A DNA stretch of 35,672 nt from NCBI GenBank assembly GCA_947305675.1, contig CAMZED010000004.1, positions 1 to 35,672 of the forward strand, given 5' to 3'. Made by a program: the position numbers and the translations under genes. This DNA is from an uncultured Clostridia bacterium (lineage in GTDB: Bacteria; Bacillota; Clostridia; Oscillospirales; CAG-382). How positions within the stretch are numbered: position 1 is the stretch's first letter; every line of letters starts with the position of its first letter. The notes below the pieces were generated by a model that made no database searches, had not been told where the DNA came from, and worked only from the letters and a program-made list of their open reading frames with translations. Below, piece after piece: positions 24,077 to 31,487 of the stretch.

Positions 24077-24121
24077 GAAAAGCTCGACTGCTTTACGGTT
24101 GTAAAGCGACGCTCGCTTTTC
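24077..24121. repeat. Array 2 hairpin segment, copy 1 (covarying upper stem)
   Basis: The lower stem GAAAAGC/GCTTTTC is kept, but the upper stem is GCTTTAC/GTAAAGC with loop GGTT. All three changed bases on the left arm are compensated on the right. Confidence 0.88.
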
Positions 24122-24217
24122 CTGCAAAACATCTCGATTCTACGCGGTCTCTGCGCCGTACCGCGTTGGTGTATAATCGGCTGTTTACGCACAAGTTAAG
24201 CAGAAAAATAAATCAAA

Positions 24218-24256
24218 AAAGGGTTATACCGCGCTTATGTTCGGCATAATCCGTTT
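24218..24256 (+). terminator. Array 2 terminator 2
   Basis: AAAGGGTTATACCG pairs with CGGCATAATCCGTTT. A G breaks the T tract and the stem base, so this copy is weaker. Confidence 0.6.
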
Positions 24257-24300
24257 CTCGTTCCCCCGATTATTATGATTTATATAACTTTTGCTTTTCC

Positions 24301-24345
24301 GAAAACGTCGACTGCCGTAGACCTCTACGGCGACGCTCGCTTTTC
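24301..24345. repeat. Array 2 hairpin segment, copy 2
   Basis: The upper stem is GCCGTAG/CTACGGC with loop ACCT. The lower stem is partly decayed (GAAAACG against GCTTTTC). Confidence 0.8.
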
Positions 24346-24474
24346 CTGCAAAACATTTCGATTCTACACGGTCTCCGCGCCGTACCGTGTTGGCGGATAA
24401 TCGGCTGTTTACGCACAAGTTGATTAATTACAATCGGCTGTTTACGCACAAGTTAAGCAGAAAAATAAATTCGG

Positions 24475-24516
24475 AAAGGGTTATTCCGCGCTTATGTTCG
24501 GCGTAACCCTTTTTTC
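24475..24516 (+). terminator. Array 2 terminator 3
   Basis: AAAGGGTTATTCCG pairs with CGGCGTAACCCTTT, followed by six T. It is the last element before the promoter at 24555. Confidence 0.85.
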
Positions 24517-24554
24517 AGCGGAGCGGGCAGACCGATAAACGTTGTTTGCCGCTA

Positions 24555-24583
24555 TTGATTTTTTTGAACGAAAGTGATAGAAT
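24555..24583 (+). promoter_or_regulatory. Sigma-A promoter of the FAD dehydrogenase-pepT operon
   Basis: TTGATT (24555-24560), 17-nt spacer, TAGAAT (24578-24583). The start near 24590 is about 28 nt before the ATG at 24618. Confidence 0.7.
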
Positions 24584-24617
24584 AGCGGCGCAAGAACGTT
24601 TTTCGGGAGAATCATTT

Positions 24618-25988
24618 ATGAATTACGACGTTATAATCATCGGAGCGGGCCCCGGCGGGATATTCACCGCTTATGAGCTTACGCAAAAAAGCCCGGGACT
24701 TAAAGTCGGAGTTTTCGAGCTCGGACATCCGCTTTCACAGCGGAAATGCCCCATCGACGGCAAAAAAATAAAAAGCTGCGTAAACTGCAAAACCTGCGCG
24801 ATAATGAGCGGGTTCGGCGGAGCCGGCGCTTTTTCCGACGGAAAATACAACATAACCAATCAGTTCGGCGGCACGCTTTACGAATACGTCGGCAAAGAAC
24901 CCGCGCTTGAACTTATGCGCTACGTCGACGGAATAAACATTGCCCACGGCGGAAAAGGGACAAAGCTTTATTCCACCGCCGACACCGCGCTTAAAAAGAA
25001 ATGCCTTGAAAACAAACTTCATTTACTCGACGCTCAGGTTCGCCATCTCGGCACCGACATAAACTACGTTGTGCTTGAAAACCTGTATGACGAGCTTAAG
25101 GACAAGGTGGATTTTCACTTCGACACCGCGATATCCTCGGTCAACAAGACCGGAGACGGGTTCGAGGTGTTCGCCGGCGAGCAGAAATACACCGGCAGAT
25201 ACTGCGTGATCTCGGTCGGCAGGAGCGGAAGCAAATGGATGGAGACGGTCTGTCGCGATCTCGGAATAACGACCCGTTCCAACCGCGTCGATATCGGCGT
25301 GAGGGTCGAGCTTCCGGCGGAAGTGTTCTCGCACATTACCGATGAACTTTACGAGAGCAAGATCGTTTACCGCACCGAAAAGTTCGAAGATCTTGTCCGC
25401 ACATTCTGTATGAATCCCCACGGCGCCGTGGTAAACGAAAACACCAACGGCATTATCACCGTGAACGGGCACAGTTATGAAGATAAATCCAAGCACACCG
25501 AGAACACCAATTTCGCACTGTTGGTAAGCAAGCATTTTTCGGAACCGTTCAAAGACAGCAACGGCTACGGCGAAAGCATTGCAAGGCTTTCGAATATGCT
25601 GGGCGGCGGAGTGATAGTGCAGCGGTTCGGCGACCTTGTGCGCGGGCGGCGCAGTACCGAACGCCGCATAGAGGAAAGTTATCTGACCCCGACTCTGGCG
25701 GCGACTCCCGGCGATCTGAGCCTGGTAATACCGAAGCGGATACTCGACGGAATAATCGAAATGATCTACGCCCTCGACAAGATCGCCCCCGGAACCGCCA
25801 ACGACGACACCCTGCTTTACGGCGTGGAAGTAAAGTTTTACAATATGGAAGTCGAGATCGACCGCAATCTCGAAACGGAATGCAAAGGGCTTTACGTGAT
25901 AGGCGACTGCTCGGGAGTTACCCATTCGCTTTCGCACGCTTCGGCGTCCGGCGTTTATGTCGCAAGACAGATCGGAGGAAAGCAATGA
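24618..25988 (+). CDS. FAD-dependent dehydrogenase (COG2509-like)
   Basis: A 456-residue flavoprotein. The Rossmann FAD motif GAGPGG is at residues 9-14 and the C-terminal FAD motif GLYVIGDCSG near 435. A cysteine-containing stretch after the first strand (KCPIDGKKIKSCVNCKTCA, then GFGGAGAFSDGK) is typical of the uncharacterised COG2509 dehydrogenases. Three of its Cys lie close together and could hold a metal or serve redox. GGGAGA precedes the ATG at 24618. The 24 upstream in-frame codons overlap the promoter and are rejected. Its stop overlaps the pepT start as ATGA. No substrate can be assigned. Confidence 0.85.
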   Translation: MNYDVIIIGAGPGGIFTAYELTQKSPGLKVGVFELGHPLSQRKCPIDGKKIKSCVNCKTCAIMSGFGGAGAFSDGKYNITNQFGGTLYEYVGKEPALELMRYVDGINIAHGGKGTKLYSTADTALKKKCLENKLHLLDAQVRHLGTDINYVVLENLYDELKDKVDFHFDTAISSVNKTGDGFEVFAGEQKYTGRYCVISVGRSGSKWMETVCRDLGITTRSNRVDIGVRVELPAEVFSHITDELYESKIVYRTEKFEDLVRTFCMNPHGAVVNENTNGIITVNGHSYEDKSKHTENTNFALLVSKHFSEPFKDSNGYGESIARLSNMLGGGVIVQRFGDLVRGRRSTERRIEESYLTPTLAATPGDLSLVIPKRILDGIIEMIYALDKIAPGTANDDTLLYGVEVKFYNMEVEIDRNLETECKGLYVIGDCSGVTHSLSHASASGVYVARQIGGKQ

Positions 25989-27187
25989 CCGTACTTGAAC
26001 GTTTCCTTAAATACGTTTCTTTCGGCACCAACTCGGACGAGGATTCGCTTTCCTGCCCCTCGACGTCATCGCAGCTTGAACTGGGAAGGTATCTTGCCGA
26101 GGAACTCGGCTCGCTCGGAGCCGAGGGCGCCCACCTTGACGAAAACGGCTACGTTTACGGTTTTATTCCGGCGACGGAGGGCTGTGAAAACGCGCCGACT
26201 GTCGGGCTGATATCCCACATGGACACCTCGCCCGCGGTTAAGGGCGACGGGATAAACCCGCGCGTGATCCGCTATTCCGGCGGCGATATAATCCTTAACG
26301 AAAGCACCCGCATCTCGCCCGAGGAATTCCCCGCGCTGAACGCGCACGTCGGCGAAACCCTGGTGGTCACCGACGGGACCACTCTTTTAGGCGCGGACGA
26401 CAAAGCCGGGATCGCCGAAATATTCACGGTTTGCGAATATCTTGCCGAACACCCGGAGGTATCTCACGGCGCGATATCGGTATGTATCACCCCGGACGAA
26501 GAGATCGGCCGCGGCGCCGACCGGTTCGATCTTGAAAAATTCGGCGCGGATTGGGCTTACACCGTCGACGGCGGCGAGCTGGGCGAGATAGAATACGAAT
26601 GTTTCAACGCCGCGTCTGCGACGGTCACGGTGAAAGGATTGAACATCCACCCCGGATCAGCCAAAAACAAAATGAAAAACGCCGCGCTTATGGCTTGCGA
26701 GCTTGTGGGTATGCTTCCGGCAGCCGAAACTCCGGCGCACACCGAGGGATACGAAGGGTTTTATCACCTTTGCGGGATATCCGGCGACGAATCCGCCGCA
26801 AAAGTTAAACTTATAATACGCGATCACGACCGCGAAAAGTTCGAATCGCGGAAAGATTTTGTTAAAAACGCCTGCGCTTATCTTAACGGTGTTTACGGCG
26901 ACGGAACTTTTGAATGTGTTATCGTCGACAGCTATTACAATATGAAAGAAAAGATCCTTCCGCATATGCACGTCGTACGCGCGGCGGAAGAAGCGATGCG
27001 CAAATGCGGAGTCACCCCGAAAACCGTTGCGATCCGCGGCGGCACCGACGGCGCGCGCCTTTCCTATGAAGGGCTTCCCTGCCCCAATATTTCCACGGGC
27101 GGCGCCAACTTCCACAGCGTTCACGAATACGTATCGGTCAACGCGATGGAAAAGATGGTGGAAGTGATCATCGAACTTATAAAATAA
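25985..27187 (+). CDS. pepT: Peptidase T (tripeptide aminopeptidase)
   Basis: A 400-residue M20 metallopeptidase that removes the N-terminal residue from tripeptides in the cytosol. Residues visible are SHMDTSP (zinc ligand His78, Asp80), LLGADDKAG (bridging Asp), TPDEEIGRG (catalytic Glu and its neighbour), the dimerisation-domain block NIHPGSAKNKM and GGANFHSVHEYV (last zinc His). Length and motifs are standard. Its ATG overlaps the TGA of the flavoprotein gene, so the pair is translationally coupled. GGAGG lies upstream within that gene. A bidirectional terminator follows. Confidence 0.95.
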   Translation: MTVLERFLKYVSFGTNSDEDSLSCPSTSSQLELGRYLAEELGSLGAEGAHLDENGYVYGFIPATEGCENAPTVGLISHMDTSPAVKGDGINPRVIRYSGGDIILNESTRISPEEFPALNAHVGETLVVTDGTTLLGADDKAGIAEIFTVCEYLAEHPEVSHGAISVCITPDEEIGRGADRFDLEKFGADWAYTVDGGELGEIEYECFNAASATVTVKGLNIHPGSAKNKMKNAALMACELVGMLPAAETPAHTEGYEGFYHLCGISGDESAAKVKLIIRDHDREKFESRKDFVKNACAYLNGVYGDGTFECVIVDSYYNMKEKILPHMHVVRAAEEAMRKCGVTPKTVAIRGGTDGARLSYEGLPCPNISTGGANFHSVHEYVSVNAMEKMVEVIIELIK

Positions 27188-27222
27188 TACTTTTATAAAA
27201 TAATACTTATAAAATAATAATC
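27178..27222. repeat. AT-rich short direct repeat after pepT
   Basis: TATAAAATAATACTT occurs twice (the first copy overlapping the pepT stop codon), followed by a partial third copy reading ATAAAATAATAATC. This duplicates the pepT 3' end and its stop region. Confidence 0.75.
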
Positions 27223-27230
27223 AAACAGCA

Positions 27231-27273
27231 AAAAGGGCAGCCGGCGCATTATTACGGACCGGTTGCCCTTATT
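27231..27273. terminator. Bidirectional terminator between pepT and ricT
   Basis: AAGGGCA pairs with TGCCCTT, continued by GCCGG/CCGGT. A run of A precedes it and TATTTG follows, so it can end both convergent transcripts. Confidence 0.85.
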
Positions 27274-27282
27274 TGTCGATAT

Positions 27283-28482
27283 TTATTTGTCCTCAAGTTC
27301 TTTGAGGTCCTCGCTGACTTCTTCTTTTACTTTTATCATACCGAGGACTTTAAGTTCGCTTTTTCCGAACACCTTAAGCGTTTGATCGCTGTTCATTTTT
27401 ACTTTTATCCTGCCGGTGAGGAAACTGCTCTCGACGATAACGCCGCGCCCTTTTGGGGTATCGACGATGGTGTCGACCTTGGGGAAGGTGGCGTATTCCC
27501 TCTCGTAAGTATCGTTTTCAAAGCGCAGGCAGCACATAAGTCTGCCGCAGGCGCCGCTGATCTTTGCGGACGAGAGCGAAAGGTTTTGCTCTTTCGCCAT
27601 TTTTATCGATACCTGGGCGAAATCCGGAAGGAACGTGTTGCAGCAGAACGGTCTGCCGCAGCAGCCCAGCCCGCCGAACAGTTTTGCCTCGTCGCGGACG
27701 CCGATCTGGCGCAGTTCGATCCTGGTGCGGAAAACTCCGGCGAGATCTTTTACAAGTTCGCGGAAGTCCACCCTTCCCTCGGCGGTGAAATAAAAGCAAA
27801 GTTTGGCGTTGTCGTGGGTGTATTCGACATCGACCAACTGCATTTCCAACCCGTTTTTGGCGACCTTTTCATACCAGATCGGGCGGGCTTCCTCCTCCAG
27901 GCGGCGGTTTTCGGCATTGCGGGCGTCGTCCTCGGGAGTCGCTTTGCGCATTACGGGTTTCAGCGGGAACACCACCTCGGATTCGGGGACCTCTTTGTTG
28001 CCGAGCGCCACTTCGCCGTATTCGACGCCGCGCACCGTCTCGACGACGGCGTGCTCGCCTTTTGAAAAAGAGACGCCTTCCGGCGCGAAGTAATAAACTT
28101 TTCCGCCGTTGCGGAACCTTATGCCGACCACCTCGACTTTCGGCGACCCATCGTCGGCGGGCGCGGCGCTTTCGGATGAAGGCTCGTAATCAAAAAGATA
28201 CTTGCGCTCCTCCTCGGGCGGGGGGGTGAACCCGGTCGCGGCGACGGCTTCCGGCGCTTCGTCGCGGACCTCCGGACGGGGATTTTTTGTATTGTCGCGC
28301 GGGCGGTCTTTGTTCCGGGCAAGGTTTTCTTTGGTTTCTTTATTCTGCGGTTCTTTATTCTGCGGTTTGTTCCTGCCGCCGTACCCGTGCCCGCCGCGAT
28401 GGCGGTTTCCGCGGCGCGCTCCGCCGTTGAAATGATTTTTCTCGGACCTTTCGGTTCTTTCGGGGGATTTGTTTTCTTCCAT
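27283..28482 (-). CDS. ricT: RicT/YaaT PSP1-domain protein
   Basis: In Bacillus RicT (YaaT) forms the RicAFT complex that affects RNase Y activity, sporulation and biofilm formation and carries Fe-S clusters. This 399-residue homologue has the PSP1 core (about 120-330) with KVYYFAPEGVSFSKGEHAVVE and the cysteine-rich signature GLGCCGRPFCCNTF followed by GACGRLMCCLRF. Residues 1-110 are an extra low-complexity, basic and probably disordered segment (NRHRGGHGYGGRNK, NKEPQNKETKENL), making it much longer than YaaT (about 275). AGGAG lies 7 nt before the ATG at 28482; the open frame beyond that is antisense to holB coding. It is 20 nt downstream of holB, the conserved Firmicutes order. Confidence 0.92.
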   Translation of the reverse strand: MEENKSPERTERSEKNHFNGGARRGNRHRGGHGYGGRNKPQNKEPQNKETKENLARNKDRPRDNTKNPRPEVRDEAPEAVAATGFTPPPEEERKYLFDYEPSSESAAPADDGSPKVEVVGIRFRNGGKVYYFAPEGVSFSKGEHAVVETVRGVEYGEVALGNKEVPESEVVFPLKPVMRKATPEDDARNAENRRLEEEARPIWYEKVAKNGLEMQLVDVEYTHDNAKLCFYFTAEGRVDFRELVKDLAGVFRTRIELRQIGVRDEAKLFGGLGCCGRPFCCNTFLPDFAQVSIKMAKEQNLSLSSAKISGACGRLMCCLRFENDTYEREYATFPKVDTIVDTPKGRGVIVESSFLTGRIKVKMNSDQTLKVFGKSELKVLGMIKVKEEVSEDLKELEDK

Positions 28483-28502
28483 TGTTTTTCTCCTATATGT
28501 TT

Positions 28503-29453
28503 TCAGCCGGCGGCGGAAACGACAAGATCCGACGCGAGCTTTGCCGTCGCGGCGGTGACGTTTGCGTTTCCGGCAAGTGAAATGAGGCATAAAGTCGCCG
28601 ATTCCGCCATACGGGCAAGCGCACGCTTCGAGGATCTTGCGGCGGCGCCGACGGCTTCCGCTCCGTAATCGCCGGCAAATCCGTATTTGACTTTGGCGGC
28701 GGAATCGCACAGCGCGACGAATTCTTTAAGAACTTCTTCAAGTTTGTCGCGTTTGTATTTGGCGGCGACAAGTTTTATCAAAAGCCCGTACCTGTCGTGC
28801 GCGAGCGCAAGACGCATTATCTCCGCCGCTTTGCCGCGGACCTCGCCCGTATCCGGCGAAAGCATCCGGCGCGCCTCGCCAAGGTTGCCCTGCGCGGCGG
28901 CGGCTGCGAAAGCGATATCTTTCCCCGGCACGGCGGGAAATTCGGCGGAGAGCAGTTCGAGCAGTTCGCCCTCGCCGAGGCCGTCGAGCCTGACGCGCTG
29001 CCCGCGCGACAAAACGGTGGGCAGAAGCGAGGACCGGCTTTCGGTCAAAAGAAAGATCACGACGCTTTCGGGCGGTTCTTCGAATATCTTAAGCAGCGCG
29101 TTTTGCGCGTCTGAACGGAGCTTGTCCGCGCCGTTCACGATAAACACCTGGCGTTCGCCGTCGTTGGGTTTAAGCGTGCCGCGGCGGACGAGTTCGCGCA
29201 CGTCGTTGATCGAAGCCGCTTTTTCGCCGTCACCGACGACAAAAATATCGGGGTGTTCACCCATCCCGGCTTTTACGCAGCTTTCGCAAACTCCGCAGGG
29301 CTTGTGTTTCCCGGTGCAAAGCAGCGCACGGGCGCAATAAAGCGCAAAATCAAGCTTGCCGACCCCGGCGGGGCCGTCGACGATATAGGCGTGTGAATTC
29401 ACGCCGTTTTCGACTTTTGCGGAAAAAAGCGCTTTTTCGGCTGAGTTGAGCAT
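28503..29453 (-). CDS. holB: DNA polymerase III subunit delta'
   Basis: This 316-residue clamp-loader subunit helps load the beta sliding clamp. The P-loop-like GPAGVGKL is at residues 27-34, the zinc-module cysteines C46, C53, C56 and C59 (CTGKHKPCGVCESC), then NGADKLRSDAQNALLKIFEEPP and LPTVLSRGQRV (the SRC region carries a Gly in place of Cys). AGGGA lies upstream of the ATG. The C-terminal collar domain is short but complete. It is followed by ricT. A tandem 23-bp repeat lies between the probable promoter and the start codon. Confidence 0.93.
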   Translation of the reverse strand: MLNSAEKALFSAKVENGVNSHAYIVDGPAGVGKLDFALYCARALLCTGKHKPCGVCESCVKAGMGEHPDIFVVGDGEKAASINDVRELVRRGTLKPNDGERQVFIVNGADKLRSDAQNALLKIFEEPPESVVIFLLTESRSSLLPTVLSRGQRVRLDGLGEGELLELLSAEFPAVPGKDIAFAAAAAQGNLGEARRMLSPDTGEVRGKAAEIMRLALAHDRYGLLIKLVAAKYKRDKLEEVLKEFVALCDSAAKVKYGFAGDYGAEAVGAAARSSKRALARMAESATLCLISLAGNANVTAATAKLASDLVVSAAG

Positions 29454-29470
29454 GGCACGTCCCTGAAAAG

Positions 29471-29516
29471 TTCGTAATATACTTAATATGATATTCGTAA
29501 TATACTTAATATGATA
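29471..29516. repeat. Perfect 23-bp tandem duplication upstream of holB
   Basis: Positions 29471-29493 and 29494-29516 are identical (each begins TTCGTAATATACTTAATATG). The unit is AT-rich and lies in the predicted holB leader. Confidence 0.9.
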
Positions 29517-29517
29517 T

Positions 29518-29526
29518 ATAATATCA
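29518..29526 (-). promoter_or_regulatory. Possible extended -10 promoter of holB-ricT
   Basis: The minus strand reads TGATATTAT, an extended -10 (TGn plus TATTAT). No clear -35 is seen. The start would fall in the upstream copy of the 23-bp repeat. Confidence 0.35.
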
Positions 29527-29567
29527 CAAAAACTCGAAGAATAAAAGGGGTATTTATAAAAAATAAT

Positions 29568-29596
29568 TTGACAAAATATTATAAAAGGGCTATGAT
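29568..29596 (+). promoter_or_regulatory. Sigma-A promoter of coaW
   Basis: TTGACA (29568-29573), exactly 17 nt, TATGAT (29591-29596). The start near 29603 gives a leader of about 35 nt. Confidence 0.8.
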
Positions 29597-29637
29597 ACTG
29601 TAAGAAGTTACTCCGTCAGTTGAAAGAGGTGCAATCG

Positions 29638-30465
29638 ATGATAATACTCGGCATAGACGTCGGCGGCAGTACGACAAAAATCGTAGGCTTTGAGAACGGA
29701 AGGTTAATAGAACCGCAGATCGTAAAAGCGACCGACCCGATCGCTTCGGTCTACGGCGGGTTCGGCAAGTTCACCAGCGAAAACGGCATTGCGCTCGACA
29801 GGATCGAAAAAGTAATGGTGACCGGAGTCGGTTCGACTTTTGTCGGCGGCGACGTTTACGGCGTCCCAGTGACGCACGTCGACGAATTCCGCGCCAACGG
29901 GCACGGCGGGCTTTATTTAAGCGGGCTCGGCGAAGCGATCGTCGTCAGTATGGGCACCGGCACGGCTTTTGTCTATGCCGACGGCAAAACCAAAAGTTAC
30001 GAGCATCTCGGCGGGACCGGGGTCGGCGGAGGGACGCTTGTCGGGCTCGGCAGCCGTATGATCGGTATGAATTCCGCCCGCCATATCGCGGAGCTTGCGA
30101 AGGAGGGCGATATTTCAAAAATCGACCTTCTCATTTCGGATATCACAAGAAACCGCATCAGCCCGATGCTTACCGCCAACGCGACAGCTTCGAATTTCGG
30201 CAACCTGAGCGATCTCGCCGCAAAAGAAGACATTGCGCTGGGCATAATAAACATGGTGTATGAGACTATCGGTATGATGGCGATCTTCTCGGCGCGCACG
30301 CGCGGGCTTAAAGACATAATCCTTATCGGGCATCTTTCGATGCTGCCCGGCGCAAAAGACGTTTTCGACAAGCTGAACGATATGTTCGGTATGAATTTCA
30401 TAATACCCGAAAAAGCAAACTACGGCACGGTTATCGGCGCCGCGCTCGAAAGCAGGAGGGAATGA
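29638..30465 (+). CDS. coaW: Type II pantothenate kinase
   Basis: CoaW phosphorylates pantothenate, the first step of coenzyme A synthesis; type II enzymes resemble the eukaryotic PanK fold and are largely insensitive to CoA feedback. The 275-residue protein has the ASKHA phosphate loop GIDVGGSTTKIVG at residues 4-16, VTGVGST, the catalytic-loop region THVDEFRANGHGG with its Glu, VSMGTGTAFV and GGTGVGGGTLVGL. The ATG at 29638 has AGAGGTG 6 nt upstream; the TTG at 29620 is rejected. An HTH gene begins 3 nt after its stop. Confidence 0.92.
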   Translation: MIILGIDVGGSTTKIVGFENGRLIEPQIVKATDPIASVYGGFGKFTSENGIALDRIEKVMVTGVGSTFVGGDVYGVPVTHVDEFRANGHGGLYLSGLGEAIVVSMGTGTAFVYADGKTKSYEHLGGTGVGGGTLVGLGSRMIGMNSARHIAELAKEGDISKIDLLISDITRNRISPMLTANATASNFGNLSDLAAKEDIALGIINMVYETIGMMAIFSARTRGLKDIILIGHLSMLPGAKDVFDKLNDMFGMNFIIPEKANYGTVIGAALESRRE

Positions 30466-30468
30466 CCG

Positions 30469-30846
30469 ATGGCGGAAAACAACAGATGGAACAAAAAAAT
30501 TTTTTCGCTTCTGCTTGCCGAAGCCAAGGGAGTCCGCTCCTGGAGGCAGTTTGCCGACGACTGCGGAGTAAGCTACGTTCAGATGCGCAAACTGGCACTT
30601 ATGACGCAGGAAAATCCCCCGCGCCCGAAGCTGATACGCAAAGTGGCTTCGCACGCCTTTAACGATATCGACCTGGAAGATCTTATGTTCGCCGCCGGGA
30701 TGAACCAGCCCGACCTCAAAGCCCGCCGCGCCATACAGAAGCCGGTCGTTTCAGAACAATATATGTCGCTTTCGACCAAGGACAAACGTATGGCGGACAG
30801 GTTCATAGAGTTTCTGGCGGACAACGCCGATGCTCCGGACGACTAA
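30469..30846 (+). CDS. XRE-like helix-turn-helix protein of unknown role
   Basis: A 125-residue small protein. SWRQFADDCGVSYVQMRKL (about 26-44) fits a lambda-repressor-type HTH, and LIRKVASHAFNDIDLEDLMFAAG resembles the following helices of such domains. The C-terminal part (SEQYMSLSTKDKRMADRFIEFLADN) looks like the helical tail of XRE regulators. GGAGGG within the end of coaW lies 9 nt before its ATG, so the two are coupled. A regulator of coaW or of the facing small genes is possible but not shown. Its stop overlaps, tail to tail, the stop of the next, minus-strand gene. Confidence 0.75.
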   Translation: MAENNRWNKKIFSLLLAEAKGVRSWRQFADDCGVSYVQMRKLALMTQENPPRPKLIRKVASHAFNDIDLEDLMFAAGMNQPDLKARRAIQKPVVSEQYMSLSTKDKRMADRFIEFLADNADAPDD

Positions 30847-31139
30847 AACAAAAGCATTGCCAGCACCAGGAGCGTAAGTATATCGTTTTCGCCGTCGGAA
30901 TCGAGCAAAAGAAGGATCCCTATGGCGATCAGCAGAATGTCGTCGAGTTTAAGATCGCGCAGCGACCTCAATCCCGGCAGAAGCGGCGCTCTTTCGCGCG
31001 GCGGAACTTCCTCCCGCACGGGCGGAGGGAGCGGATCGGGCTCGGCGCGGCGTTCCTCGAAACGGTCGTCGTAATAACCCTGTTCGGCGTTATAAAGCTG
31101 GCCGTCGCTGCGAATACCGCCGTAATCACGCGAATACAT
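30843..31139 (-). CDS. Small protein with hydrophobic C terminus, unknown
   Basis: 98 residues. The first 60 are charged and proline-rich (EPDPLPPPVREEVPPRER), then LKLDDILLIAIGILLLLD and ENDILTLLVLAMLLF form two short hydrophobic stretches. This LDD-ILLI...LLLL...D-LLLL pattern occurs in small uncharacterised proteins of spore-forming Clostridia (recall, not searched). GAGGTGAT lies 4 nt before the ATG. It is the last of three clustered small genes. The TAG stop and the opposing HTH stop share CTAA. Confidence 0.65.
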   Translation of the reverse strand: MYSRDYGGIRSDGQLYNAEQGYYDDRFEERRAEPDPLPPPVREEVPPRERAPLLPGLRSLRDLKLDDILLIAIGILLLLDSDGENDILTLLVLAMLLF

Positions 31140-31148
31140 CGTATCACC

Positions 31149-31487
31149 TCACTTTTTAAGGTTTTTCAAAAGCGAAACAACGGCAAGCGTCCGCGCGATA
31201 TCGTCGACTTTGCCTTGTTTTTCTTTGCTCAGCAGCGGTTTCAGCGAATAGAGCAAAGCGACGTGCGGATCGCGTCCGGCGGTGACGGCGGACGGCAGTA
31301 GGTTTTGCACCGGAGCCTCTTTCGGCGCGGCGGGTTCGGAACTTCCGCCGGGCGAAGCGGCGCTTTCAGGCCCCCCCTGCGACAAACCGTTTGCGATCGC
31401 CGAGATCTTTTTGAAAGAATCGGGATCGGAAAGAAGGTTCTGTATCTTCGAAGCGAGATCACCGTCCAATATCGACACCCCGTTCAC
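31149..31487 (-). CDS. Small hypothetical protein
   Basis: 112 residues. The N terminus (LASKIQNLLSDPDSFKKISAIANGL) and C terminus (HVALLYSLKPLLSKEKQGKVDDIARTLAVVSLLKNL) look helical and conserved. The middle (PESAASPGGSSEPAAPKEAP) is a flexible linker. The C-terminal half resembles small clostridial proteins with an LKPxLSxExxxKxD pattern, from recall. The start is uncertain: the GTG at 31487 has no Shine-Dalgarno, and the GTG at 31478 or the TTG at 31469, preceded by ACGGGGTG, would also work. Any of them overlaps the upstream gene, indicating coupling. Confidence 0.6.
   Translation of the reverse strand: MNGVSILDGDLASKIQNLLSDPDSFKKISAIANGLSQGGPESAASPGGSSEPAAPKEAPVQNLLPSAVTAGRDPHVALLYSLKPLLSKEKQGKVDDIARTLAVVSLLKNLKK

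Larger units (their letters stand above)
23941..24516. repeat. Tandem repeat array 2 downstream of spoIIE
   Basis: Module heads begin at 23948, 24172 and 24396 (spacing 224 bp each), with a fourth short head at 24431. Terminators follow heads 1, 2 and 4. Head 3 is cut short after 34 bp. Two hairpin segments are included. Heads 1 and 2 share GTGTATAATCGG, while head 3 has GCGGATAATCGG as in array 1. The two arrays have the same architecture but have diverged, suggesting independent expansion or partial homogenisation. Confidence 0.95.

Noticed and set aside
24067-24249. 60-codon open frame inside repeat array 2
   Set aside because: It is composed wholly of repeat sequence, is not kept in other units and has no ribosome binding site.
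20261-24516. CRISPR array
   Set aside because: Repeats are about 224 bp apart with conserved sequence between them, not short repeats with unique spacers, and there are no cas genes.
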